Source of the DNA: Streptomyces sp. NBC_00377
GTDB taxonomy: Bacteria; Actinomycetota; Actinomycetes; Streptomycetales; Streptomycetaceae
Length of the DNA stretch: 64,000 bases
Direction: 5' to 3'
NCBI RefSeq assembly: GCF_036075115.1
Contig: NZ_CP107958.1
Coordinates: forward strand, 3,844,001 to 3,908,000
A program made the position numbers and the translations under genes. The notes below the pieces were generated by a model. It was not told the origin of the DNA and made no database searches. It saw only the letters and a program-made list of their open reading frames with translations. Shown here piece by piece: positions 1 through 7,240 of the stretch; the stretch's first letter is position 1; each line of letters opens with the position of its first letter.

Positions 1-77
1 TCGGCAACGGGCCCGAACGCAAGTGCCCACCCTGCAAGGCGGCACTGCGCGCCCACAAGACCAGCCACCGCCGCTGA
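1..77 (+). CDS. Small zinc-ribbon-like protein, C-terminal end only
   Basis: The reading frame starts before the window; the first full codon is at base 3 and TGA is at 75-77. The visible 24 residues contain a CPPC knuckle and end in HKTSHRR. They match the C-terminus of the complete 60-aa protein at 12603-12785, which has two CxxC pairs and sits at the same place before traB. It is therefore the last gene of the short leader block ahead of traB in AICE 1. Function unknown; a small metal-binding accessory protein is a guess. Confidence 0.75.
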   Translation, partial: GNGPERKCPPCKAALRAHKTSHRR

Positions 78-160
78 ACCCTCGGGCGCCGGCCCCCGCG
101 CGGCCGGCGCCCGCCCTTCCTCTTCTTGCCTCGTTCACCGCAGTCAGGAGCCTTCCCGCC

Positions 161-2257
161 ATGGGTGACAACGTCATTCGCCTGCACAAGAGCACCGACA
201 TCCCGGTCGTGACCACGCTGACCGTGGTCCCCGAACCGGCACCGACCCCGCTGTGGGTGCGGTCCGGCCGCGCCGTCAAGCACGCCGTCACGCACGAGAA
301 CACCAAGACCGCCGCCCGCGCCGTCGCCCGCCACAGCCTGTACGTGGTGGGCGGGGCGCGGATCGTGGGCCGCCGCACGTGGGACGGCCGGACGGCCGCC
401 CGATACGAGCGCTACATGCGCACGGCGGAAGCCGCGGGGAACATGGAACTCGCCGCCGAATGGGAGGAGCGCGGGCAGCGCTTCCGCGACGCCCGGCACC
501 GCCGCCGCATGGAGCTGCTGCACTCACCCATCGACGCCGCCAAGGGCGCCCTGGTCGGGGCGGGTATGGGCATAGGTGGTCTGGTCGCCCTCGGGGTCGT
601 CCTGGCCATCGCGAACAGGGACATCACCGACGTCGTCACCCCGGTCATGGCCGTGATCGAGTTCATCCGCCTCATGGTGACGATCGTTCAGATCGTGTGG
701 GGCCCGGCCGTCACCCTGGGACCGTTCCTCGCCCTGCTCGCGCTGTGGGCGGTCGGCAGCAAGCAGCACGCCGCACCCCAGTGGGCCCTTCCCGCGAACG
801 TCCGCAACGGGGTGGGCGAGCCGATCACCCCGTCGATCGTGGTGCAGGCGCTGCGCCACCTCGGTCTGCCCGCGCTGCGTAACGCGATCAAGGAGATGGG
901 CGACGCCGGCGCGTCCATGCTCTCCCCGATCGTGATCGCCGGGTGTGGCGTGGAGGTCGACGTCACCCTCCCTCTGGAGGTGTCGACGGTGGAGGTGCAG
1001 CAGCGGCGGCGCAAGCTCGCCGAGAACCTGAACCGGCACGAGCACGAGGTGTTCGTCACGCTCCCTCCCGCCGCGCGCACGGTGCGGCTGTGGATCGCCG
1101 ACTCGGGTGCGCTGGACGAGCCGATCGGCCCGTCCCCGCTGGTCACCGACGAGAGCATGACCGCGAACTACAAGACCGGCCGCGCCCCGTGGGGCCAGGA
1201 CCTGCGCGGGGACGCTGCCGCGCTGAGCCTCTACCAGCGGCACCTGCTCATCACCGGCCTGTCCAACCAGGGCAAGACCGCCGCGCTCCGCTCGCTCGCG
1301 CTGTGGCTGGCGCTCGACAAGTCGGTGATGTTCTGGATCGGTGACCTCAAGGGCATCGGCGACTGGAAGATGTTCAACGGCATCGCCGACGTCCTGATCG
1401 AGGGGCCGACCGACGATCACGTCATCCAGGTCACGGAGATGGTCGAGAACGCCGTGGAGGAGATGAACCGCCGTCTCCTGGCACCGTCCGGATCGGTGTT
1501 CCCGCCGCTGATCGTGATCGTGGACGAGGCGCAGGTGGCGTTCATGTGCCCGGTCAAGGACGAGGAGAAGCGCCCGTACGGCGGCTCCTCCTCCACCTCC
1601 CGCTACTTCATGGCCGTCCGTAAAATCCACAACCAGGGTCGCGCGGTCGACGTGCTGCTGTGGGAAGGCACCCAGGACCCGACCGACCAGAACCTTCCCA
1701 AGCTGGTCCGCGAGGGCGCCCACACCCGCGCCTCCCTCGTGCTGGGCACCGAGTCACAGGCGCGGATGGCGCTGGGGGACAAGGCCATCAACGGCGGTGC
1801 CGCCCCGCACCTGCTGCGCCAGGGCCTGGACAAGGGAACCCTCGTGGTCGCCTCCGACGGCATCGAGATCCCCAAGGGCCAGACGTCGATCACCGTGCGC
1901 ACCCACTTCATCGACGACGACCCGGCCGCCGAGGTCGCCGCACGGGCCAAGGCACTGCGCGACGGGGTCACCACCCTGCACGCCATCGAGCGGGGCGAGG
2001 AGCGTGACCCGCTCGCCGACATCGCTTCCGTGGTCGGCAACGCGGCCCGGGTGCGCACCCAGGACGTCATCAAGCGGCTCGCGCTGCTGTCCGAGGACGC
2101 CTACGGCGGGTGGTCGTTCACCGACCTCACCCGCGTCCTGGACGGCACCGGAGCCGAGCCCTACAAGTCCGACGGGGTCATGGTCATCGGCCGCGACCGC
2201 CTCGCCCGCGCCCTCGCCAACCGCGACAGCGACGGTTCCGCTTCCGCCTCCGAGTAG
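161..2257 (+). CDS. traB: TraB, FtsK/SpoIIIE-type conjugative DNA translocase (AICE 1)
   Basis: This 698-aa protein is the septal DNA pump of Streptomyces conjugation, which moves double-stranded plasmid or AICE DNA between mycelial cells by ATP hydrolysis. Hydrophobic membrane segments lie at about residues 130-152 and 158-200. The Walker A motif GLSNQGKT is at 366-373 and Walker B VIVDEAQ contains D455/E456. The C-terminal ~65 residues resemble the winged-helix gamma domain that reads the transfer locus. The ATG at 161 is preferred because of AGGAG at 146-150; the in-frame start at 23 lies inside the upstream gene. It is nearly identical in sequence and equal in length to the TraB at 12871. 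Confidence 0.95.
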   Translation: MGDNVIRLHKSTDIPVVTTLTVVPEPAPTPLWVRSGRAVKHAVTHENTKTAARAVARHSLYVVGGARIVGRRTWDGRTAARYERYMRTAEAAGNMELAAEWEERGQRFRDARHRRRMELLHSPIDAAKGALVGAGMGIGGLVALGVVLAIANRDITDVVTPVMAVIEFIRLMVTIVQIVWGPAVTLGPFLALLALWAVGSKQHAAPQWALPANVRNGVGEPITPSIVVQALRHLGLPALRNAIKEMGDAGASMLSPIVIAGCGVEVDVTLPLEVSTVEVQQRRRKLAENLNRHEHEVFVTLPPAARTVRLWIADSGALDEPIGPSPLVTDESMTANYKTGRAPWGQDLRGDAAALSLYQRHLLITGLSNQGKTAALRSLALWLALDKSVMFWIGDLKGIGDWKMFNGIADVLIEGPTDDHVIQVTEMVENAVEEMNRRLLAPSGSVFPPLIVIVDEAQVAFMCPVKDEEKRPYGGSSSTSRYFMAVRKIHNQGRAVDVLLWEGTQDPTDQNLPKLVREGAHTRASLVLGTESQARMALGDKAINGGAAPHLLRQGLDKGTLVVASDGIEIPKGQTSITVRTHFIDDDPAAEVAARAKALRDGVTTLHAIERGEERDPLADIASVVGNAARVRTQDVIKRLALLSEDAYGGWSFTDLTRVLDGTGAEPYKSDGVMVIGRDRLARALANRDSDGSASASE

Positions 2258-2280
2258 AGGGAGGAACACCCTCCCCGGGC

Positions 2281-2436
2281 CAGGGAGGCAGGGAGAACTC
2301 CCTGAACCCCTCCCTGACCTACCTCCCTGGGCCTGACCTGCACTGGTGATCCATCAGGGAGGCAGGGAGGCGTGCAGGTCAGCACCCCTGAAACCCCTCC
2401 ACAGCCCACCCGGCAGGGGGTGTATCAGCCTCCCTG
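2281..2436. repeat. CAGGGAGG octamer cluster, candidate clt/TraB recognition locus (AICE 1)
   Basis: The octamer CAGGGAGG occurs at 2281, 2355 and 2363, and its complement CCTCCCTG at 2309, 2322 and 2429; a 7/8 copy abuts the first at 2289. An 11-bp perfect inverted repeat (CTGACCTGCAC at 2333-2343, GTGCAGGTCAG at 2372-2382) brackets the tandem pair. The array lies in the 246-bp gap directly after traB. Known Streptomyces TraB proteins bind 8-bp repeats in a clt next to traB, so a clt role is inferred. The same layout is kept in AICE 2. Confidence 0.6.
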
Positions 2437-2503
2437 AACCGCCGACAGCACGGATTCCGCATCGCCCGGCACCTACTCGCCGCACGCCCTCAAAGGAGGA
2501 GTC

Positions 2504-2812
2504 GTGACCCGCTCAGACCCGCCTGGCCACCTCGCCCCGCACATCCCCGCCGACGCCTACCGCCGCGCCCAGGCCACCGGCCAGCCCGTCGTGATCGTCG
2601 TCCACACCACCGACCACACCGGCCGCCCGCTCAGCCACTACCTCTACCCGCTCGCCGTCGCCACTGCCGGCGCCGTCGGAGTCTTCGCCACCGTCGCCGC
2701 CCTGCTCGCCCTGCTCGACTTCGCCGTCCACACCGCCGTGCAGATCGCCGCCGCCACCGGCCCGATCAGCGTCGGCGGCATCAGCCTCAAGCTCTCCGGC
2801 TCCAAACGCTGA
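2504..2812 (+). CDS. Small membrane protein, possible spread (Spd-like) protein
   Basis: This 102-aa protein starts at GTG 2504, just after a strong AAAGGAGGA ribosome site at 2492-2500. The N-terminal ~45 residues are polar; residues ~46-70 (YPLAVATAGAVGVFATVAALLALL) form a clear membrane span, followed by a second hydrophobic stretch. The C-terminus ends in GSKR. It follows traB and the candidate clt and precedes a 110-aa gene 16 bases on. Small membrane proteins beside traB in Streptomyces plasmids often assist intramycelial spread, but no specific family is recognised. A near-identical copy lies at 15215-15523. Confidence 0.7.
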   Translation: MTRSDPPGHLAPHIPADAYRRAQATGQPVVIVVHTTDHTGRPLSHYLYPLAVATAGAVGVFATVAALLALLDFAVHTAVQIAAATGPISVGGISLKLSGSKR

Positions 2813-2828
2813 CAGGAGACCACCACCC

Positions 2829-3161
2829 ATGAACCAGCCCCACACCGCTCACGCGCCGTTCCCGACGCCCGAGCAGGCGTACGCGGACGCCCCCAGCATC
2901 TTCGACGAGATCGGCTGGACGGTCCGCACCCTCGCCGCCCGGGAGTGCTTCACCAAGCTGGACCGGGAGTTCTACCTGCGCAAGGCGGCCCTGCTCGACC
3001 GGATCGCCCTGCTCGACGAGCCCGGCAACCCCCGTGGGACCACTGAAACCGCCGTCGCGGCAGCCCTCTACCTGCTCGACCTGGACCAGCCCGGCGCCAT
3101 CTGCGACCCGCGCGCCTACGTCCGCCAGCAGTACGCCCGCAGCCTCACCGATCACCAGTAG
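2829..3161 (+). CDS. Conserved AICE hypothetical protein, 110 aa
   Basis: No known domain is recognised. The protein is soluble and mostly helical in character, rich in Ala/Leu, with a central LDREFYLRKAALLDRIALLDE segment that could form a helical pair. An AGGAG ribosome site lies about 10 bases before ATG 2829. It is coupled to the small membrane gene and followed at once by a strong terminator at 3169-3209, so it ends the traB transcription unit. The AICE 2 copy (15540-15872) keeps length and most residues, which supports a real conserved gene. Confidence 0.7.
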   Translation: MNQPHTAHAPFPTPEQAYADAPSIFDEIGWTVRTLAARECFTKLDREFYLRKAALLDRIALLDEPGNPRGTTETAVAAALYLLDLDQPGAICDPRAYVRQQYARSLTDHQ

Positions 3162-3168
3162 CTACGCC

Positions 3169-3209
3169 AAGGGCGGCCCCCGTTCTCGCCAAAGTCCGGG
3201 GCCGCCCTT
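3169..3209 (+). terminator. Rho-independent-type hairpin ending the transfer module
   Basis: AAGGGCGGCCCC at 3169-3180 pairs perfectly with GGGGCCGCCCTT at 3198-3209. The hairpin begins 8 bases after the stop of the 110-aa gene and precedes the methyltransferase gene. An equivalent hairpin stands at 15880-15923 in AICE 2. Confidence 0.8.
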
Positions 3210-3247
3210 GCCAACCAGCACCCTTTACAGGACTGGAGACCTCCAGC

Positions 3248-4357
3248 ATGACCCATCTGCCCGACATGCGGCGAGCCCCCGGCTCGCCACCGACGATCGT
3301 GGCGCTGTGCGCCGGCTACGGCGGACTGGAAGCCGCGATCCGCGCCACCATCGGCGGCCAGGTCGCCGCGTTCGCCGAGAACGACCCGCACGCCGCGACC
3401 GTCTTCGCCGCCCGCCACCCGAACGTGCCCAACATCGGCGACATCACCACCGCCGACTGGGACCGGGTCCGGGACGTGTTCCGGCCGGACGTCGTCGGCG
3501 CCGGCTTCCCCTGCCGCAACACCTCCAACGCAGGACGAAGGGACGGGATCAATGGCCAGTGGTCGCGCGTCTGGAAAAACGTCGCTGAGGCTGTGGGCGT
3601 CCTTCGACCGCGCCTCGTCTTCCTGGAAAACGTGGCGGCGCTCCGCTCGCGGGGGCTGGACGTCGTCGCCGCAGACCTGGCCGCGCTCGGGTATGACGCG
3701 CGCTGGACATGCCTACGCGCTGGTGACCCCGAAACAGGGGCCCCGCACGAACGCGACCGCTGGTTCGCAGTTGCCCATCCCGCTGATGCCGACCCCCACC
3801 AGCTCGGACGGCACTGGCGGCCCCGGAACCTCGCCGAAACGCAAGGGCGGACTCAACCTGCGCACCGCCGTAACGAGGTTGCCAGCGCCACCGACGGAGC
3901 CGTGAGCCTGCTGCCCACCCCGGCCTCACGGGACTGGAAGTCGGGCGCCTCCAACCTCCTCGGACGCAACGCACGCCCCCTCAACGAGGTCGCCGTCAAC
4001 CTCCTCGCTGGCGCCGGCTCGCAGCCGGCGGGCCCGGTCCGGCTCGACACACGATGGGTAGCGAGCGACGGCACCGACTACGGACCCGCCGTACGCCGTT
4101 GGGAACACATCACCGGCCGGCCCGCACCCTGCCCGACCGAACCGGGCACACGCGGAAACCGACGCCTGTCCCCCCTCTTCACCGAATGGATGATGGGCCT
4201 GCCCCAAGGGTGGGTCACCGCCGTCCCCGACATCCCCCGCAAGGAACAGCTCCGCATCCTCGGCAACGGCGCCGTCCCCCGACAGGCCCACCACGCCTAC
4301 CGCCTGCTCCTCGGCCTCCCCCTCGCCGCAGGCCTGGACGGGAGGGCCGCCGCATGA
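3248..4357 (+). CDS. DNA (cytosine-5) methyltransferase, AICE 1 type
   Basis: This 369-aa orphan C5-methyltransferase would transfer a methyl group from S-adenosylmethionine to cytosine in DNA. Motif I-like ALCAGYGG is near residue 20, the catalytic motif GFPCRNTSNAG carries Cys89, and the ENV motif is at 127-129. A variable target-recognition stretch follows, then a C-terminal LGNGAVP motif X. No restriction enzyme gene is adjacent, so protection of element DNA against host restriction is the likely role. It heads the replication block and overlaps the prim-pol start by ATGA. AICE 2 has a different, much shorter methyltransferase here. Confidence 0.88.
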   Translation: MTHLPDMRRAPGSPPTIVALCAGYGGLEAAIRATIGGQVAAFAENDPHAATVFAARHPNVPNIGDITTADWDRVRDVFRPDVVGAGFPCRNTSNAGRRDGINGQWSRVWKNVAEAVGVLRPRLVFLENVAALRSRGLDVVAADLAALGYDARWTCLRAGDPETGAPHERDRWFAVAHPADADPHQLGRHWRPRNLAETQGRTQPAHRRNEVASATDGAVSLLPTPASRDWKSGASNLLGRNARPLNEVAVNLLAGAGSQPAGPVRLDTRWVASDGTDYGPAVRRWEHITGRPAPCPTEPGTRGNRRLSPLFTEWMMGLPQGWVTAVPDIPRKEQLRILGNGAVPRQAHHAYRLLLGLPLAAGLDGRAAA

Positions 4358-5250
4358 ACGAGCACCTCACGAACGCCGCCTTGACCGCCGCCGAACGCGG
4401 CTGGCACGTCTTCCCCCTGCGCCCCGGCACCAAGCGGCCCGCCCTGCACGGCGAGTGGGCGTGCGCCGGCACCGGCCCCTGCGCCGGCGGGCACCGCAAG
4501 TGGGAGCAGCGCGCCACCACCGCCCCGGACCGCATCCGCGCGGCCTGGTCGCAGGCGCCGTTCAACGTCGGCATCGCCACCGGCCCCTCCGGCCTGGTCG
4601 TCGTCGACCTCGACGTGCCCAAGACCAACAGCAGTTCGGACACGCCTGCCGGCGCGAAATCCTTTGAGGCGCTCTGCGAGCGCGCCGGCCACCCCGTCCC
4701 CACCACCTACCGGACCCGGACCGCGAGCGGCGGAACCCACCTGTACTTCACCGCCCCCGATGGGGCCCGCATGACCAACACCGCTGGCACCGTTGGCGAG
4801 TTGGTCGACACCCGGGCATGGGGCGGATACGTCGTCGCCGCCGGATCCCACACCCCCGCCGGACCGTACGAAGCCCTGTGCGCCCCTGAGGCGGCCCCAC
4901 TGCCCGGATGGCTCCAAAGCATCCTGCAACCGGCCCCCAGGACCTCTCAGACCCCTTCGGTGGCCCTTACGGTGCAATCCAGTCGATATGCGGGTGTAGC
5001 ACTCACCACCGAGACGCGGAACGTCGCCACGGCCCAACCCGGGGCCCGAGAAACGACGTTGTTCCGCGCGGCGCGAGCACTCGGCCGGTTCGTCGCGTGG
5101 GGCGACCTCCCCCGGCACACGGTCGAGCAGGCTCTTCAGGAGGCAGGGGAGGCGGCCGGACTCACCGTCGCCGAGTGCCGCTCGACCCTGCGCAGCGCCC
5201 TCAACTGGTCCATCACCCACAACCAGCAGCGCAGGGGGAACGCGGCATGA
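4354..5250 (+). CDS. Bifunctional primase/polymerase (prim-pol), AICE 1
   Basis: This 298-aa protein belongs to the archaeo-eukaryotic-type prim-pol family that initiates replication of many phages and AICEs (the RepPP class). The metal-binding pair D85/D87 lies in VVVDLDV, and the second catalytic patch SGGTHLYF contains His129. The N-terminus (AAERGWHVFPLRPGTKRPA) is typical of the family. Its ATG overlaps the methyltransferase stop and its own stop overlaps the next start, so four genes are translationally coupled. A 100-base tract (4851-4950) is identical to 17191-17290 in AICE 2. Confidence 0.9.
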   Translation: MNEHLTNAALTAAERGWHVFPLRPGTKRPALHGEWACAGTGPCAGGHRKWEQRATTAPDRIRAAWSQAPFNVGIATGPSGLVVVDLDVPKTNSSSDTPAGAKSFEALCERAGHPVPTTYRTRTASGGTHLYFTAPDGARMTNTAGTVGELVDTRAWGGYVVAAGSHTPAGPYEALCAPEAAPLPGWLQSILQPAPRTSQTPSVALTVQSSRYAGVALTTETRNVATAQPGARETTLFRAARALGRFVAWGDLPRHTVEQALQEAGEAAGLTVAECRSTLRSALNWSITHNQQRRGNAA

Positions 5251-5678
5251 GCCCCCATCCCCGTCCCCCTCTGAAGAGCATCACCACCCCGGACGGCCCG
5301 GACGCCGCACGATGGACCGCACCTCGGACGGCCGTGGGCGGGCCAAAGGGCTCCGCCCGCAAGGGCGTCGTCACTGCTCTTTGCCCGGACCGGTCCCCGG
5401 TCGTCGACGCGGACCCCGCCCCTGATCCGGACCCCACACCGCACCGGCCCGGCATCCGCATCTACGCACCGCCCGTCTACCGCGACCACGAAGACGGCGC
5501 CCGCTGGTCCAAGCGCTACGGCGACTTCCCCAACGCCGCCTACGCCTGCGCCTGCGGTAAGAGCCGCACGGCCACCGGCCCGCGACGGGTCGCCGCCCTG
5601 ATCGACGAATACACCGCCCACAAGACCGCCTGTGCGGGAGTTCCCGCCACGCTGCCCAAAGGGAGGGCCGCCGCATGA
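5247..5678 (+). CDS. 143-aa conserved protein with C-x-C...H...C pattern
   Basis: The function is not recognised. The N-terminal ~70 residues are basic and proline-rich and probably disordered. The C-terminal part is a compact conserved block with ACACGK, then EYTAHKTAC, giving a C-x-C...H-x3-C arrangement that could bind one zinc ion. The gene overlaps prim-pol by ATGA and the DUF3631 gene by another ATGA, so it is made together with the replication enzymes. A primase accessory or DNA-binding role is inference only. The AICE 2 homologue is at 17581-18015. Confidence 0.75.
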   Translation: MSPHPRPPLKSITTPDGPDAARWTAPRTAVGGPKGSARKGVVTALCPDRSPVVDADPAPDPDPTPHRPGIRIYAPPVYRDHEDGARWSKRYGDFPNAAYACACGKSRTATGPRRVAALIDEYTAHKTACAGVPATLPKGRAAA

Positions 5679-6820
5679 GCACCGCCATCGACGGGGCCGC
5701 ACTGCTGGACGAGGTCGAAGCGTTCCACCGCCGCTTCAACGTCTTCCCCACCGACGCCGCGTTCGTCGCCGTCACGCTGTGGGACGCGCACGCCCACCTG
5801 CTCGACTGCTTCGACTCCACCCCTCGCATCGCCTTCCTGAGCCCCGAACCGGGATCGGGCAAGACCCGGGCACTGGAGATCGTGGAAACCCTCGTGCCAC
5901 AGCCCATGACGGCCGTCAACGCGTCCGCCGCCGCCCTGTTCCGGTCCGTCTCCGGACCCAACGGCAAACCCACCATCCTGTTCGACGAGATCGACACCGT
6001 CTTCGGCCCCAAGGCAGGGGACAACGAGGAACTGCGCGGATTCCTCAACGCCGGCCACCGCCGCACCGGGGTCACCTACCGGTGCATCGGCGACGGCGGC
6101 AACCAGACCGTTCAGGCGTTCCCCTCGTACTGCGCGGTCGCGGTCGCCGGTCTCGGCTCGCTGCCCGACACGATCCTCACCCGCTCCGTCATCGTCCGCA
6201 TGCGCCGCCGGGCACGCAACGAGAAGGTGGAGCCCTTCCGGGCCCGCGTCCACGAAGCCGAGGGGCACAAGCTCCGCGACCGGCTCGCCGAATGGGCAGA
6301 GCACGCCCGCGGATTCGTCATGGGGGCATGGCCGGAGATGCCGGACGGAGTAGCCGACCGGCCGGCGGACGTTTGGGAACCGCTCCTGGCCATCGCCGAC
6401 GCGGCCGGCGGCGCCTGGCCCGAACGGGCCCGCGAAGCCTGCCTGACCCTGGTCAAAGCCTCCCGCGCCAACGACAAAGGCAGCATCGGCGTCCGACTCC
6501 TGACCGACCTGCGCGACCACGTCATGGTCGGCATCGACCGCCTGCCCACCGTCGCCATCCTGGACCGGCTCAACGCCCTGGACGACGCCCCATGGGCCGA
6601 CCTAGGCGGCAAGCCGCTCGACAACCGGCGCCTGTCCAAGATGCTCGCCGAGTACATGACGGCCGACAACGAGCCCATCGCCTCCCGCAACATCAAGGCC
6701 GCCGGCAGCGTCCTCAAGGGCTACTACGCCACCGATCTATGGGACGCGTGGGCCCGCTACTGCCCCCCACCCCCGGAAAGTCCGCTACCTCCGCTACCCG
6801 GCACCGAAAACCTGGCCTGA
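5675..6820 (+). CDS. DUF3631-type P-loop ATPase, putative replicative helicase (AICE 1)
   Basis: This 381-aa protein has a Walker A motif EPGSGKT near residues 58-64 and a Walker B-like FDEID at 103-107. DUF3631 proteins accompany prim-pol genes in phages and AICEs and are thought to act as helicases or loaders, though biochemical proof is thin. The C-terminal part (KPLDNRRLSKML...) looks like a small wing or HTH end domain. It is coupled to the 143-aa gene. Its last ~40 bases already contain two copies of the CCGCTAC repeat that fills the following gap. Confidence 0.85.
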   Translation: MSTAIDGAALLDEVEAFHRRFNVFPTDAAFVAVTLWDAHAHLLDCFDSTPRIAFLSPEPGSGKTRALEIVETLVPQPMTAVNASAAALFRSVSGPNGKPTILFDEIDTVFGPKAGDNEELRGFLNAGHRRTGVTYRCIGDGGNQTVQAFPSYCAVAVAGLGSLPDTILTRSVIVRMRRRARNEKVEPFRARVHEAEGHKLRDRLAEWAEHARGFVMGAWPEMPDGVADRPADVWEPLLAIADAAGGAWPERAREACLTLVKASRANDKGSIGVRLLTDLRDHVMVGIDRLPTVAILDRLNALDDAPWADLGGKPLDNRRLSKMLAEYMTADNEPIASRNIKAAGSVLKGYYATDLWDAWARYCPPPPESPLPPLPGTENLA

Positions 6821-6944
6821 CCAGCAGTGATGCGGTAGCGGCAAGCACCGGAACCTGCCGCTACCCATCCGCTACCGCTGCCCCTTCCCGCTACCTCCAA
6901 CAGGCCCCTGACCTGCGAGGTAGCGGCGGTAGCGGAAGTAGCGG
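6782..6944. repeat. GTAGCGG iteron-like array upstream of xis (AICE 1)
   Basis: Nine copies of GTAGCGG or its complement are present: CCGCTAC at 6782, 6791, 6858, 6869 and 6888, and GTAGCGG at 6835, 6920, 6929 and 6938. Neighbouring copies are often spaced 9 bases. The first two lie inside the DUF3631 gene and the rest in the 170-bp gap before xis. The arrangement resembles replication iterons or a multi-site operator; which one cannot be told from sequence. AICE 2 has the same core repeat at the same place. Confidence 0.65.
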
Positions 6945-6990
6945 CCCTCAGAGGCCCCCCTCCCGCAGAACCTGAGAAGGAGTCGTCGCC

Positions 6991-7179
6991 TTGGCCCGCC
7001 CCAAGATGCTCAAGCTCCCCGAAGTCCTCGAAGAGATCGAGATGAGCCGCGCCGCCTTCTACCGCATGCGCGCCCGGGGCAAGGCCCCGAAGCTCATCAA
7101 GCTCCCCAACGGTCAGCTTCGCTGCCGCCGCACCGACCTCGACGCGTGGTGGTCGTCCATGGAAGACGCTGCCGCCTGA
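6991..7179 (+). CDS. xis: Excisionase (Xis), MerR/AlpA-like HTH
   Basis: This 62-aa basic protein has a helix-turn-helix (EVLEEIEMSRAAFYRMRARG) and a wing ending in RRTDLDAWW, the usual pattern of excisionase/AlpA-type DNA-binding proteins of AICEs. It starts at TTG 6991, supported by GAAGGAG at 6976-6982. It directs excision with the integrase encoded 61 bases downstream. A hairpin (7204-7230) separates the two genes. The AICE 2 protein at 19344 is almost identical in the recognition region. Confidence 0.88.
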   Translation: MARPKMLKLPEVLEEIEMSRAAFYRMRARGKAPKLIKLPNGQLRCRRTDLDAWWSSMEDAAA

Positions 7180-7203
7180 CCACCTCCCGCACACACGAGA
7201 CAC

Positions 7204-7230
7204 GAGGGGCCCGCTTCCGGCGGGCCCCTC
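7204..7230 (+). terminator. Hairpin between xis and int (AICE 1)
   Basis: GAGGGGCCCGC at 7204-7214 pairs with GCGGGCCCCTC at 7220-7230. It stands 24 bases after the xis stop and just before the int ribosome site GGAG at 7232. It may terminate xis transcription or attenuate int. Confidence 0.65.
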
Positions 7231-7240
7231 TGGAGTTCAT

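Noticed and set aside
6782..6944. GTAGCGG array as a CRISPR
   Set aside because: Repeats are 7 bp in both orientations with 8-60 base spacing and there are no cas genes. This fits iterons or operators, not CRISPR.
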